From Atrina japonica (taxonomy: Eukaryota > Mollusca > Bivalvia > Pterioida > Pinnidae): DNA of 64,000 nucleotides. The stretch spans positions 124,001-188,000 of the forward strand of contig BROG01000920.1 in NCBI GenBank assembly GCA_030159075.1, written 5' to 3'. Below, in pieces: positions 26,990 to 39,530 of this stretch (positions within the stretch are counted from its first letter, which is position 1; each line of letters opens with the position of its first letter). The notes beneath the pieces were generated by a model that saw only the letters and a program-made list of their open reading frames with translations, was not told the origin of the DNA and ran no database searches. A program made the position numbers and the translations under genes.

Positions 26990-27755
26990 AAGAATGGATA
27001 TAAAAAATCTCAGATACCAAATGATATTTACCTTTTACCATTTCAATCATTTGCACCTACCAACCTGCGATGGTTTCAATACAGGATTAATCATTTAATT
27101 TTTGGCACAAATATTTTTTTTATACAAAATTGGTAAGAGTGACTCGCAGCTTTGTTTTTTCTGTAAGTCAGAAATTGAATCTATAACTCATTTGCTATGG
27201 GATTGTTCAAAAGTACAAGATTTTATTAGAACATTTTCAGAATTTTGTGCTGAAAAGAATATTACTTTTGACACAAAAACAGAAATTCATACTTGACTCT
27301 CCAGCTGAGGACCTCAAATTTTACATATATAAAACAAAGTGTTTGAAAGGTACTTTTAACCTTGGAAGTCTGCTTTATGACTTGAAAAAATTATATACTA
27401 CAACAAAAATTATTGCAGTGAGAAAAGGGCAATTAGAATTTTTTGACAATAAATGGAATATTTGGTCCTTCCTAGAGGAATTTTATTTAGATACATATAC
27501 TATGAATCTTACATATGTTATATTAATATATACTATATTATGAAATATACGTGCATACTCACAGATCCCTCAAAAACCCCTCCCCCTCTTCAATTATTCT
27601 CACTTTTTCTCCCCTATTCCTACCCCCTCTAATCTATCAATTTTACCACTATAAACATTTTTGAATTTACACAATAGTTGTAAATCATTACATGTTATAT
27701 CTATGTATGCAACTTTTTGCTGTTGTTATTTGTAAACTCTTGAATAAAAATAACT
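26990..27755 (+). pseudogene. 3' end of a non-LTR (LINE) retrotransposon, frameshifted
   Basis: From about 27020 the translation carries the post-reverse-transcriptase signature of LINE proteins: NLRWFQYRIN (27062-27091), then GTN and FLYKI, then a zinc-knuckle-like C-x2-C-x8-H-x4-C block (LCFFC...HLLWDC, about 27150-27217), then a Lys/Tyr-rich tail (FYIYKTKCLKG; LEFFDNKWNIW). The frame breaks at a T run near 27112-27121 and again near 27280-27295, so no single frame spans it. Upstream the frame meets a stop near 26981 and no further RT is visible, so the copy is 5'-truncated. After the stop at about 27541 comes a C/T-rich 3' UTR (27565-27640) and a tail with AATAAAAATAA (about 27742). It is a dead fragment. 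The clade is uncertain; the zinc-knuckle resembles L1/Tx1-like elements. Confidence 0.85.
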
Positions 27756-30700
27756 AAAAAGGGTAAAATAATGCTGTTACAACAATATCAATCTTATCTT
27801 GTTCGAGGTGAAGTATTTTCATCGTCAATAATACCCAGAACATAGCATACTTTTCATGTAGAATACATTGTATTGTTCCATTACAAATTTTATTGAGATA
27901 TTTGAGTAATTCAAGAATGATGTAGGTCACTGAAATATTTTATCAACACATCCACCATATCATTTGATGCAAAACATAGGTATTTATCATGGTTGTCACT
28001 TGGTAAATAAGTCGCATTTAAGTTTCGCGGAGACAAATTTTATGAAAATGTAGTTATCACAATAATTTTGTTTAGTGACAACTGTACTCTTTTGAGTTGT
28101 TCCACTCCGTTATGTTTTGTCGGAATAGTTTTTACTGAGATCACGTGACTAGGAAAGTCGGGTAAGGTCGCTTCTGGGTTTACACTGACAACATTCGGTG
28201 ATATCTTTTTTCAGTTCATCTGTGAGGAATAAATTTTATAGAGATATTCTTTCTTATAATGATGACAAGTGTCATCACTTTTGTATTCAAATCTGGCACC
28301 TAGCACTGATGATATCCAGATTCCAGGTCATGATTAACCAGAAGTTAAGCTGCCTGCATTTTTCATACTGCAAGTTACATACTATTATGACGAACCGTGA
28401 CGGAACGGAATAACTCGAAAAAGGTCTATTCTAAAAACTTTGAGGAAAAATTAAAAATCGTCTGTCAGATTACTGATAACTATCCGCTTAATTTATTTTT
28501 TCTGCAACTTTGGACAGAAAACGGACAATGTTGTCAGAGAAACAGATTGTTTGTATAATTTTATAACCAGTGTTACAGGGTCACAGGATCTGCTCTCGAG
28601 ACTCCTATATAATAATAACGATTTGTTAGGTGAATGGAGGTAGTTTTGGTCATTTTAAGTAGATGACAAATTTTTGGTTAAGGTTACTGATCCGTGACAA
28701 ATATATTGGATAAAGACAACTAACTAATTATGGAACCAACAAATGATGTTAAACATCCCAGTGGTTTAATGAAAATAACTGTCAGTTAAAAGTGAATTAT
28801 AAACATGCTTGGCAACTTGTGTTCAATTATTGAATTCGTTTCATAACGAAGATTGTGGTCATTTTATCTTTAAAATACAATGTGCATGCAAATGCTTATT
28901 ATCTAAAGTAACAGATCTATATAACTACTCATGTGTATGTTATATTGTAAATATTGAATTTAATGGTACACAAACTCTGTAGATTCAAAATTTACAATAT
29001 GGTCTGTACATTCCGTTTTAAGTTTGGTATTGTAAGAAAAGCATCCTGGGCTGTTTAGTTTTGTTCTGAAACTTTTAGACCTCAACGAAAGGCTTATACA
29101 AAGTAAAATGAAGACGTACCAATGAATAATCGAAACTCCAAGTCCATTAGAATACGATAGATTAGATGTACAAATGGTCTCAACATGAAGAACAATTGTG
29201 AATCCCTTACAGGGTGGGACCAGGTGTCCGGAATCAAATTAAAGTTATTCCTAATTATTTTTGACCGCGGATAATCGAAAATTAATATAAACGTGAACTT
29301 TTTTTTACTGATTATTTCGCCCATTACATATATCATCAACATATTCCCCTCGTATTTAATTCGCCCTAAAATATTCTTATTGCATTAATACATTATATTT
29401 AAAAAATACGCTTTCATCTATAATTCGACTTCAAAATCATTTGCGAAATAGGTTGAAAATTAAACGGAGGAGGTAACATTTGGGTATGCCGCATTTTTCT
29501 CCATCATCCCATGACATATTTGATATCATTACAATCAGGTACCGCTGACCAGTACGGCATGCGGAAAACGATCTACAGTTTTGCCTAGTCATACTGATAA
29601 TGAAAGATATTCATGACTTAAATTTCTACTTCTCACTTTCTCATCTTTCTTCTCATCACTCATCTCAGTATTATGAATATCATTATTCCTTGATAAAGAC
29701 TAATAGCTCTTTAGGATCCATAGAAGAGTGATTAACACTTATCTGATGTACATTTCAAAATAATCACGTGGGAAGTTGACATTACAGTCTTGACGATGCA
29801 TTGTTCCTATCAGAACTCTAGACTTTCAGTTGTCAGTTTCTCCAGCAATTGTCATTAAAATGCCAATTGCATTATGTATAATTTAACTGTTTTATTTTCT
29901 CTATTGATTTGTGAATGTGTACAATAGGACAGAAAATACTACAGATTTAAATTCAACACCCCTAGCAATGAATGATAAATACTCCTGTTGGCCTGAAATT
30001 GTATTCGTGCGGAGACCTTGGATTACATATACATGCCATTTTTCTCTACTATATCAGCTTATAACATCTGTGTGTTTAGACGTGTTACCCGATAGGTGCT
30101 ATTGTATCTTAAATGAAGTCTAAAATGATTCCAAATCATAAGGCAAAAGCTGGATGAGTAACACAAAACTTGAGTAAGAAACACAATGAATTAAACAGCT
30201 ATTTATTAACATTGTTAATTAGCTTATTTGGAATGTTTGACAAGAGAATAGGACTGACGTTCGATGCTAAAAGTGTCAGAAATGATTTTGATTTACAATA
30301 GCGTCTACATTATTATTCTCTCTGCACCATCTCAGTTTGTCCCTTTTTCAGTCTACTTATATTCAGAAAACATTCGTGTATTACCTGCTGTTTACATAAA
30401 GGTTATGTTATACGCAACACAAAGGAATTCGTTGTGCACTGTCTCCTTCAGTCCAAAGTAGAGGTAAAGATTGAATCCGTATTTGTTCGGAAAATTACAG
30501 TTTGTCTTGTTGTGCAAACATAAATTTTAATTTCTAAAGATGAACAAATTGCTTGTTGAATTGTTGGCCCCTTTCAATCTTAATAACTCGTGATGAGTAA
30601 AGAAAATTCCGGTGAATGAAAGTTCTTTCACGAAGGAATCGGTTTACGTAAATTGCTATTACAATATTACAAACCCGTCCAAACTAAATACACTTGTAAT

Positions 30701-31037
30701 TACACAAGAAAGCAACCACGCAAATGTAGTCACTTTTCACTTTAAATTATCAACACATTCACTCAACGTCAACTTCCATTTTTCAAATTATGCTGTATCA
30801 ACGACATCCAAACAAAAATTTTCAATATGACATACATTATGTGTGTCCATCATTTTAATCAGTATTTAATGTAATCTTAATGACAATCAATGGAAATGTA
30901 TTCTGCAAATTCTAGATAAATAGATATAGTATCGCGCAGCAAATCCTAGAACTTGTGATATTGTGAAAAAATTGTTCTAATTAATTTAAAGTGATTTAGG
31001 GAATGCAAAAAAGGTTATAATTATTTTACAATTTTCT
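27756..31037. other. Noncoding stretch
   Basis: No gene seen; includes the dispersed-repeat fragment at 29.1 kb. Short frames have no recognisable content. Confidence 0.5.
29101..29240 (-). repeat. Old dispersed repeat, fragment (copy 4 of 4)
   Basis: AAGTAAAATGAAGACGTACC and CCAAGTCCATTAGAATACGA match 16.37 kb directly and 13.97 kb inverted. It continues into GGGACCAGGTGTCCGGAATC, whose reverse complement resembles GGACACCTGGTCC at 13571-13583, so the family may extend further than the core. Confidence 0.5.
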
Positions 31038-31102
31038 ATCATCATCATCATCATCATCGTCGTCGTCGGCATCATCATCATCATCGTCATCATCACCATC
31101 AT
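31038..31102 (+). repeat. (ATC)n/(GTC)n trinucleotide tract
   Basis: ATCATCATCATCATCATCGT CGTCGTCGGC and onward, immediately before the AAT/ATT palindrome. Confidence 0.9.
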
Positions 31103-31252
<150 letters not shown>

Positions 31253-31793
31253 ACCATCATATATGGCAATTTTAGACTATTTCAATTGAATTTCCTCGTA
31301 AACATACTTTAACTTTATAACTATAAATAATTACAAGCTTTACTATTATCATATGTTACGATGTGTACTGATAATAAATACAAAAGAAATGTTTTCTGCA
31401 GATTTATACCACGTGTTTTTTTTTTACCTTAATTGATTGTTATAAGATATAGTGAGACTATTCACTTGACGGATGACTGTTAAAGGTAACACGTTAAAAG
31501 TGTCGATTTTAGCTGTGTTTTCTGGATAGTAGAGCGTTCAATCTCTCTTCCTGTCATGTTTGAACGATTAGACGTGCTGTCTCTTCGTCTCGTATTTTGT
31601 AAAAACAGACACCTGAGATCTATAAAAGTAATCCGCTTTTTTCACTGTTACCTGTTGTATTTATATCATCATCCCATAAACTTATACCTGCAGGATACAC
31701 AAACTTGGACAACTCAATGTAACCTACACCGCCAGATAAATACTGATGGTAACGAGCTCAAGAGAGAGAAACCCATGGCGACTGTTTTGTGAT

Positions 31794-31795
31794 AA

Positions 31796-31830
<35 letters not shown>

Positions 31831-31892
31831 AAAAATAAAAAAATAAAAAAATGAATAAATAAATAATCATCATCATCTAATAATGTAGATTA

Positions 31893-31938
<46 letters not shown>
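31794..31938 (+). repeat. (AAAT)n then (AAT)n microsatellites
   Basis: AAATAAATAAATAAAT to about 31866, a short (CAT) stretch, then (AAT)n at 31892-31938. This A-rich tail may belong to an unrecognised retroelement end just upstream. Confidence 0.85.
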
Positions 31939-31939
<1 letters not shown>

Positions 31940-34900
31940 CCAATAGATCAGTAAAAATATTATACTATAACTATAATATGCGAATCAAGAACAAACTAAT
32001 ACTCTTGTAAAGCCGGTATAATAATAAGATTTTATTATATATCTAATGTAATCTGATCGGTGATATTTAAGTGTCATTTATGACGTTTCCTGTGTCATTT
32101 GTTAAATAATTAAATAAGACTGGCTCTAAATTTCTTACATAAATTTTCCTAACATTTCCTTTTAATTCCGTCAGTCAATTTCAGTAACACATTTTGAAGA
32201 AATTTACCATGTTTTCATCATAATTATATATCATTTTCTGTACTCTTAAAACAAATGGTTTTGATAAGTTTTCAAAATAAGAATAAAAAATAAAAACTGT
32301 TTTACTTTTATCCTTTCAGTCAGTTACATTTCCTACAGATAATTATGTAAAATGGGGTAAAATACACATCAATATAGCTCGAGATGTTCATGATTGTTAC
32401 ATAAACACTTGACCAAGCCTCACCCATCTTTTGGATTCTAAAATTACTGACCACTGGAATGTGTATCTACACAGCATCAACCAGCTACTAATATATAACA
32501 AAAAAAGTTATTTTAAATTTTATATACCCGTTATATAGATACAATGTGTAGTACGTAAATTTAATATTTCTCACGTCATTTGAAAGTTAGATATAATGGA
32601 GGCAAGTGTATATTATTTGCTTATTTCTCATTTTAATGCCTTTCAAATCTTCTGTACACGTTCTCAATAGAAGCCAGTATCAAAACTTTTAAACTTCCAA
32701 GTATTTCTTACACACTCTAAAAACGATTGGTCTTAAAGGAAAATCTCACCTATCAACAATGTAAACAATGGTTTGTTCAACTGGATCTTTTCTAAGCCAC
32801 GTGTTGAAAGTTTGTACATTACCTGTTCGCGGTGTTGATAGCAGAAATATTATGTACTATATCCTCTTGTGATAATTCTAAGTACCCTTTAACTAATATA
32901 AGTGGTTAGTGATCAAGGGTACAAACGTTGTATCAGAGGTGTATATTACCCTCAGATTTACCCATTGTTTGAGAGTAAAAGCCTCAGATATATATAAGTG
33001 ATCATATAAGACAAAGGGGGCAACGCGGACACTGAAACGTTTCTCAGGAATAAAGACGTTACATAATATGGTATCTCATTCTTTAGTTCATAGCATTATA
33101 AATATTTGAATAAGTTATAGAAGTCACATTGTTATGGTAGTCGTAAATTAGTCGGAAAAATAATTTTGCGGCAAATTTATTAAAAATTCCTATAACATTC
33201 CTTTTACTCAAATCTTATTGGACGAAAAGGGCGATACTTAAATGAAGATATTTAAGGAAAAAACTATTAAATATACTTTTAATTGCATCAATATATACTC
33301 AGTCGATCTTCAAAATATTTTTGTCGCGGATATTTCCTTTTCAAAGGGAAGTTTTATGGACATTTTGTAATAAAATGGTATTGGGTTACGTGATGTAAAT
33401 TCCAATATTTTCAGAAAAGAGCTTATTTGATTGTGTCATCAGTATTTTACTACCTAAAATGTAGAGGTGAAGAAGTCCAAACCTAGTTTAATTTGGCGAC
33501 ATTTGGTATGCATCAGCCTTGCACGTGGGTATAGGTGAGAAATAACAATTCCGCGTAGGACTTCGAAATTCGCAAATGTGAATATAATTTACATTGCTAA
33601 CAATTTTATGTCTTTAATTTCTAGAAATTGGCTCATTCAAACGACAAGATGTTCGTGCTCTTTTTATTTGCCCTTTTCAGTTCTAATATATTTCACAAGA
33701 ACAAAGAATTGTTTTATTGCATTATTTTGTATCGTATATAAAAGACCTGATAAATCCGTAATGTGCTGTACCATGTATCGATTTTATTACATAGAGACGG
33801 ATCCGACCCTTGGGCCACCAGTGCACTTATATTGAATATTTCGTTTTCAATATTATGTTTGATGTCTAATGTATTATTTCATTTCAATACATTCAAATTA
33901 TGTTTAACCAACGTTGCATGAGAGACAGAAGAAGAAGATCATAAAACCCGAGTTATGCTTTTTTGCATGAGGACCAAACAAGACTAATATCAAAAGATTA
34001 CTGACACGTAAACCTAATATGTGAATAGTGAAATGACCGTCCGCAAAATATCAATGAAGTTTTATATCAAATCTGATACATGTCTAGAATTTCTTATTTG
34101 CAAATTCTTTACAAACAGCATATGATGCAAAGATAGTTCATATTTGTCATAAAAAAGCTCTGACAAATGAACGGAATCTAATTTTCTTGCTACCATAATC
34201 AAAGTAAGATCATCACCTTTCTAACATAAAGTGTTAAGCCTCCAAAACATCAATAGCTCCTGCCACGATGGAATGTCTAATGAAGCGTACGTCCAATGTA
34301 TTCAATGAAAAGCTTATCCGCGTTCAAATTGATTATTACTATTGGAGAAAATGTTTCCCAGCGGTGAATATATCATTTAGTGTATTGTGCACTGGCAACA
34401 TTATCTTATATTTATATGCATCACCAAATTTGGAATCTAACATCTAAGGTTTATTTTAATGGTAATATCATACCGCTTTCCCTATCCTCAGTGAGTTATG
34501 ATTAGTCAGCCCTTCTTTTACGATGCCATTATCAGGTATGGTGGGAGTTAAATAATTCTTTTTCTCCTTTCACAAACTTTTTCGATTGATACCTTCTCTG
34601 AAATTGAATTTAAAAAAGTATTTCTTTGTGGGAACTTTTCAAGTAAGAAAGAGAACACAATGAAAGAAAAATTAATGAAGAGAAATTAAATCTGAGACGC
34701 ATCTGTGTATATGAAACTGAAGAAAAAAAACTATTAATATTGGGTTGAAATTGAGAAATTTAAATGTAAAAGTTATCCCAAAGAAGATAATATCACTTGA
34801 AAACATTTGATTGGCAGTTGACATCCGGATAGAAATGAACAAGCAATGGTTATATGCTTGTCACAAATTAATATTGTCTGAAATTGCACTTAATCTCATT

Positions 34901-35865
34901 CTGCCGTGTGATCTCAAGAAAAACAATTCAATGCTCGCACTTAGCATCTGTTTCTTTTCATTTAGTTGTTGTCATTTGAAAACATAAATCAATACTGGCT
35001 GCCGAACAGTTCAACATTTTTTAAACAATATTAGCATTGGTACATATGGTGTTTGTATGTGTTTGATGATATGTGTATCTGTTAAACTTGTAAATGTCCA
35101 AAAAAAAGAGAAAATATATTAGTCAAAAAGGTCGATCACACTTATGGTCGATGAATCGCATGCTTATTCTACATCTATCTATATATCAATCGATCTATCT
35201 ATCTCTATCTATTTAGGCATTGGTAATATTAATATCTTTTATTTATAAAAGTCTTCTAAATTTGACAACGTCTTTCTAATAATAATTATGATAGTACTTT
35301 CGTTCTTGTTAAATAAATAACACAAGTAGACATATCCAACATATATATATATATAAGACTTAGTTACGCTTTCAAATAACCGTTGGGTGAAATAACTTTT
35401 ATTTGTAAAATATCTCCTACCACAGACAAAAAAGACCACTACGTCCAGTGTCGGTCCATTAACTTTATCGATTTATTTACTATTTGTACATCTTTGTATT
35501 ATTTTCACTGATTAGAGCGACAATGGTTGTAACGTTATGTAGCATTTTCTCCCTAAGTGGACTGAAGATATATGATTGAATTATTATACATCAATATGCA
35601 AATTTTTGTTGTCTTAATATAAATGTGTAGTTGATGAAAATGTGTATTTAAACTTGTAGGCATACCATTCATTACAACATAAGAAATTATTTTATAGGAA
35701 ACCAATAATTCAATTTCGCTTTCGATAAGCAAAAGTAACAGCAAAAACAAAAATCACAAACAGAAACGGTAATAACACTTTCAATTTTTATCAATAATAT
35801 AAAAACTAAACGATCCCCTTTCCAGACAAAATTAACGAAATGGAAAAGTTACAGCTAGTATTTCT
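31939..35865. other. Noncoding stretch
   Basis: No gene seen. A short (ATCT) run at about 35173-35212. All frames are under 86 codons and unrecognised. Confidence 0.5.
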
Positions 35866-36545
35866 TCAGTATAATCATATTAGATCCATGTGAAGTGCGG
35901 TCAACTTAATACAGTCATGGATTGATTAGATCTACTATGTGAAGTGTTTTCAACTGATGCACTGATTATAGTCATATAGGTTAGTTTTATAGTCATATTA
36001 GATCCACCTTGAAGAGTGTCCAGCTCATGAACTGATCACATTCATATTAGATCTATGTGAAGAGTTCAAACTTTTAACTGACCAGTCATATTAGATCTAC
36101 TATGTGATTCATTCAGAAGTGTCCAGCCCATGAACTGATCACAGTCATCTTAGATCAACTGTGAAGTGTGCAGCTCAGGAAGTGATCACAGTCATATTAG
36201 ATCCACTGTGAAAAGTGCCCAGCTCATGAAGTGATCACAGTCATATTAGATCCACTGTGAAGAGTGTCCAACTTATGAACTGGCCACAGTCATATTAGAT
36301 CTACTATGTGATTCATTCAGAAGTGTCCAGCTCATGAACTGATCACAGTTATCTTAGATCAACTGTGAAGAGTGCCCAGCTTATGAACGAATCACAGTCA
36401 TATCAGATCCACTGTGAAGAGTGCAGCTCAGGAAGTGATCACAGTCATATTAGATCTACTGTGAAGAGTGCAGCTCAGAAAGTAATCACAGTCATATTAG
36501 ATCCCTTATGAGGAGTATTCAATTTATGAACTGTTCAGTCGTACC
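35866..36545 (+). repeat. Minisatellite, ~50-bp unit, ~13 copies, with 204-bp higher-order unit
   Basis: The unit is CAGTCATATTAGATCCACTG, TGAAGAGTGTCCAGCTCATG, AACTGATCA. TTAGATC occurs about 13 times, mostly 48-52 bp apart. The four-unit run around 36092-36200, with ATGTGATTCATTCAGAAGTG, is repeated 204 bp later (36296-36405). Confidence 0.9.
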
Positions 36546-36862
36546 GGTAATTTATCTACTAAATGTCTGTGATTTATTCAGCAAATTTTCCATCTCTTGA
36601 ACAAAGTACAGTCATATGTATAATAAAGTTTAACATTTGGCATACATCTGTATGAAAATACCACAGAGGAAGAGAAATAAAGCATTATATAAGGTCGACT
36701 TAGTCCAATCGTCTTTACATATGTAATAGTAGGTCAAGTTGGTAGTTAATCACATACCGATCCTACTAAATAATATTCAATCTTAGGTAACGGCAGAGTT
36801 TGTTTTTGGACAATTTCAGACACCTTACAATCTGTTGTGTGATGTGACCTAGTGGTTTGTTT

Positions 36863-37200
36863 CTTGACTTTCCAAACTGAATTACACCTTGATAAGTAAG
36901 AAATCAGAACTTCTGTATATTTACATCACGTGGTTTATAAAATGTAGTTTTCTGTAGAAAATGGTATGTTTAATATCAATTTGTTATTTTTCCTGAATGC
37001 ATCGTGCAATGAACTCAAAATAGTCAACAAATTTTAATTATTATTGTCTTGACTTTCCAAATAAAAGCATACCATATTATTAACAAAAGCAATGTTAAAG
37101 TAAAATTTTAGCATTTGTACATACATGTAATTTAGATTTCTGTAGAAAGGTGTATGTTTAATTTTGTTATTTCCTCTGGATGCATCGTGCATTGACCTCA
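36863..37200 (+). repeat. Diverged direct duplication, ~183-bp offset
   Basis: TTGACTTTCCAAA, TTTCTGTAGAAA and GAATGCATCGTGCAATGA / GGATGCATCGTGCATTGA occur in the same order in both halves. Identity is moderate. Confidence 0.55.
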
Positions 37201-38147
37201 GGTCGATTACAGATTAGATTACAAAACATGGCTGCGCCGTTTTATAAATGAACATGTGTAGCCACAAATAAAGTTTTAAGACAGGAAAACCTAGTTACAA
37301 AAATCTTTACATTCGTAAGGAACATAAAATCATATAATACTGTTTACAATCAACAAACTACCACCTATATCAGACATTTGATATTTAAATTGGCATTTAT
37401 AACTGTATCGAAGATAATTTAATATTTCATCTGAAAACCTAAGAAAAAGTGTATTTGACGAAGTAATGAACTACACATTACAGATTACATAAGGGTATAA
37501 ATGCATTGCATTATCTGTCGTCTGCTAACCGCACCTGTCGTGACTCAGGTTTTATTTATTTATCTAAATCCTTTGTAGCTCACACAATAAAGATATTTTG
37601 TAAAGTAACGTTTTTAATGTGATCCGGCTTCAAATAAATATACTTGTAGTTGACAGGGACGACAATGTTACAATGCAGCCATGTTCGCACACCAATGGGA
37701 GCTTGCATTCTATGGTTGACATGAATATCTCTGTATCAAAGCAAATTACCTACAACTATACAAAACGTGCAATATAAACTTAGTGGTATAAGAGGTTGGA
37801 AACACCTTGCAGGTGCGAAATAATTGGTTACCTCTTCACGCTCTTAATTTATATTCACTACTAATTTTGGAAATTGAATTTTAAAAAATTAAATTAAACT
37901 TTGTTAACCGTTGATTGTTTGCATTTTTATGGTACAATATCTGCAATGCCATTTGAAACGCCGTTTTATAGGTTATGAAATAAACTGTTTTGTATCGTAT
38001 AATTTCGGTATATCATTTACATGTACAGGTAGAGTTTTAAAGAGTATAATTGTATCCAAGTTATTATGTAAAAACAAGTGTATTGAAACATTTTGTTGTT
38101 TCCTAATTTTCGATAATGACGTACTTATGTTAAATATTACATTATAC

Positions 38148-38965
38148 TTCAGGTTTTTGGTCATCGTTTTACAGTGATTACTATTGGACGTTTTAGATAT
38201 TACATTATGGTTTAGGTTTTTGGTCATCTTTTTACAGTGATTACTATTGGACGTTTTAGATATTACATTATGGTTTAGGTTTTTGGTCATCTTTTTACAG
38301 TGATTACTATTCGACGTTTTAGATATTGCATTATGGTTTAGGTTTTTGGTCATCTTTTACAGGGATTATTATTGTACAGTTTAAATCTTATTTCATTGCA
38401 GTTTAAGTTTTTGGTCATCTTTTCACAGTTATTACTATTTGACGGATTAGATCCAATAACATTGCAGTTACGTTTTTGACATCTTTTTACAATGATTACT
38501 ATCGGACGGTTTAGATCTAAATGCATTGCAGTTAAGGTTTTTGGTCATATTTTTTTTTACAGTAATTACTATTGGACGGTTTAGATTTTGTGTTATGGTT
38601 GAGATTTCTGGTCATCTTTTTACAGTGATTACTATGGGACGTTTTAGATATAACATTATGGTTTAGGTTTTTGGTCATCTTTTTACAGTGATTACTATGG
38701 GACGTTTTAGATATTACATTATGGTTTAGGTTTTTGGTCAACTTTTTACAGTGATTACTATTCGACGTTTTAGATATTGCATTATGGTTTAGGTTTTTGG
38801 TCATCTTTTACAGGGATTATTATTGGACAGTTTAGATCTTATTTCATTGCAGTTTAAGTTTTTGGTCATCTTTTCACAGTTATTACTATTTGACGGATTA
38901 GATCTACTTGCATTGCAGTTACGTTTTGTCATCGTTTTACAGTGATTACTATTGTACGGTTTAGA
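38148..38965 (+). repeat. Minisatellite, 63-bp unit, ~13 copies, with ~450-bp higher-order unit
   Basis: The unit is TTACATTATGGTTTAGGTTT, TTGGTCATCTTTTTACAGTG, ATTACTATTGGACGTTTTAG. A variant pair (TTATTTCATTGCAGTTTAAG then ATTTGACGGATTAGATC) at about 38380-38450 recurs at about 38830-38900. On the minus strand many units keep a 21-residue frame (TKNLNHNVISKTSNSNHCKK), giving open frames of 126 and 90 codons. There is no start context, splice signal or known domain, so I do not call a gene. Confidence 0.95.
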
Positions 38966-39197
38966 TAGTCTATATATATTGTAATTAGTTATGCAGTTTA
39001 CGCGGGATCATTGATTATCTGAATTTTATCTTTGTCAAAATCTAACGCTTAAAATGAAATAAACATTTGTCCGAATGTAAATCCTCGCCATAACAAGAAC
39101 ATTAAAGAGAAATGATAAATGATACACCATGATCTCTTTGTATCACTTTTACGTAGGCATTCTCCTTTTACTGTGCCACAAGGTTTAGTCCGGGTAT

Positions 39198-39216
39198 TTT
39201 CTCTTGGTATATATAA

Positions 39217-39301
<85 letters not shown>

Positions 39302-39309
39302 AAGAGAAA
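39198..39309. repeat. (AT)n microsatellite within a palindrome
   Basis: TTTCTCTTGGTATATATA at the left and TATATATACCAAGAGAAA at the right make unique 12-bp inverted arms around an (AT)n core of about 75 bp. The whole can form one long hairpin. Confidence 0.9.
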
Positions 39310-39311
39310 GA

Positions 39312-39530
39312 GGTGATGGGTGGGGTGGTTCTGGGTGTTGAGCGTGCGTGTATGGTGGGTAGCGGTTTGTATGGATGTGTTGTGTGTGTGTTGGGGATGT
39401 TTGTGGAAAATATCGGTGTATGTGTGTATATATGGGATGTGTTGCGGGGTGTGTCTCGGGGTTTGTGTATGTATAGATGGCTGTGTTTGGTGTGTTTGTG
39501 GGTGCGTATATGTGTGGGTGTTTTTTTTCA
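39312..39530 (+). repeat. G/T-rich low-complexity tract
   Basis: The plus strand is rich in GTGT and GGGT words, starting GATGGGTGGGGTGGTTCTGG. Strand asymmetry makes Thr/His-rich frames on the minus strand and Val/Cys/Gly-rich ones on the plus. No gene signal. Confidence 0.8.

Noticed and set aside
37973..38353. Minus-strand 126-codon gene
   Set aside because: The frame stays open because the minisatellite unit is 63 bp; there is no domain, promoter or splice evidence. Kept only as an observation.
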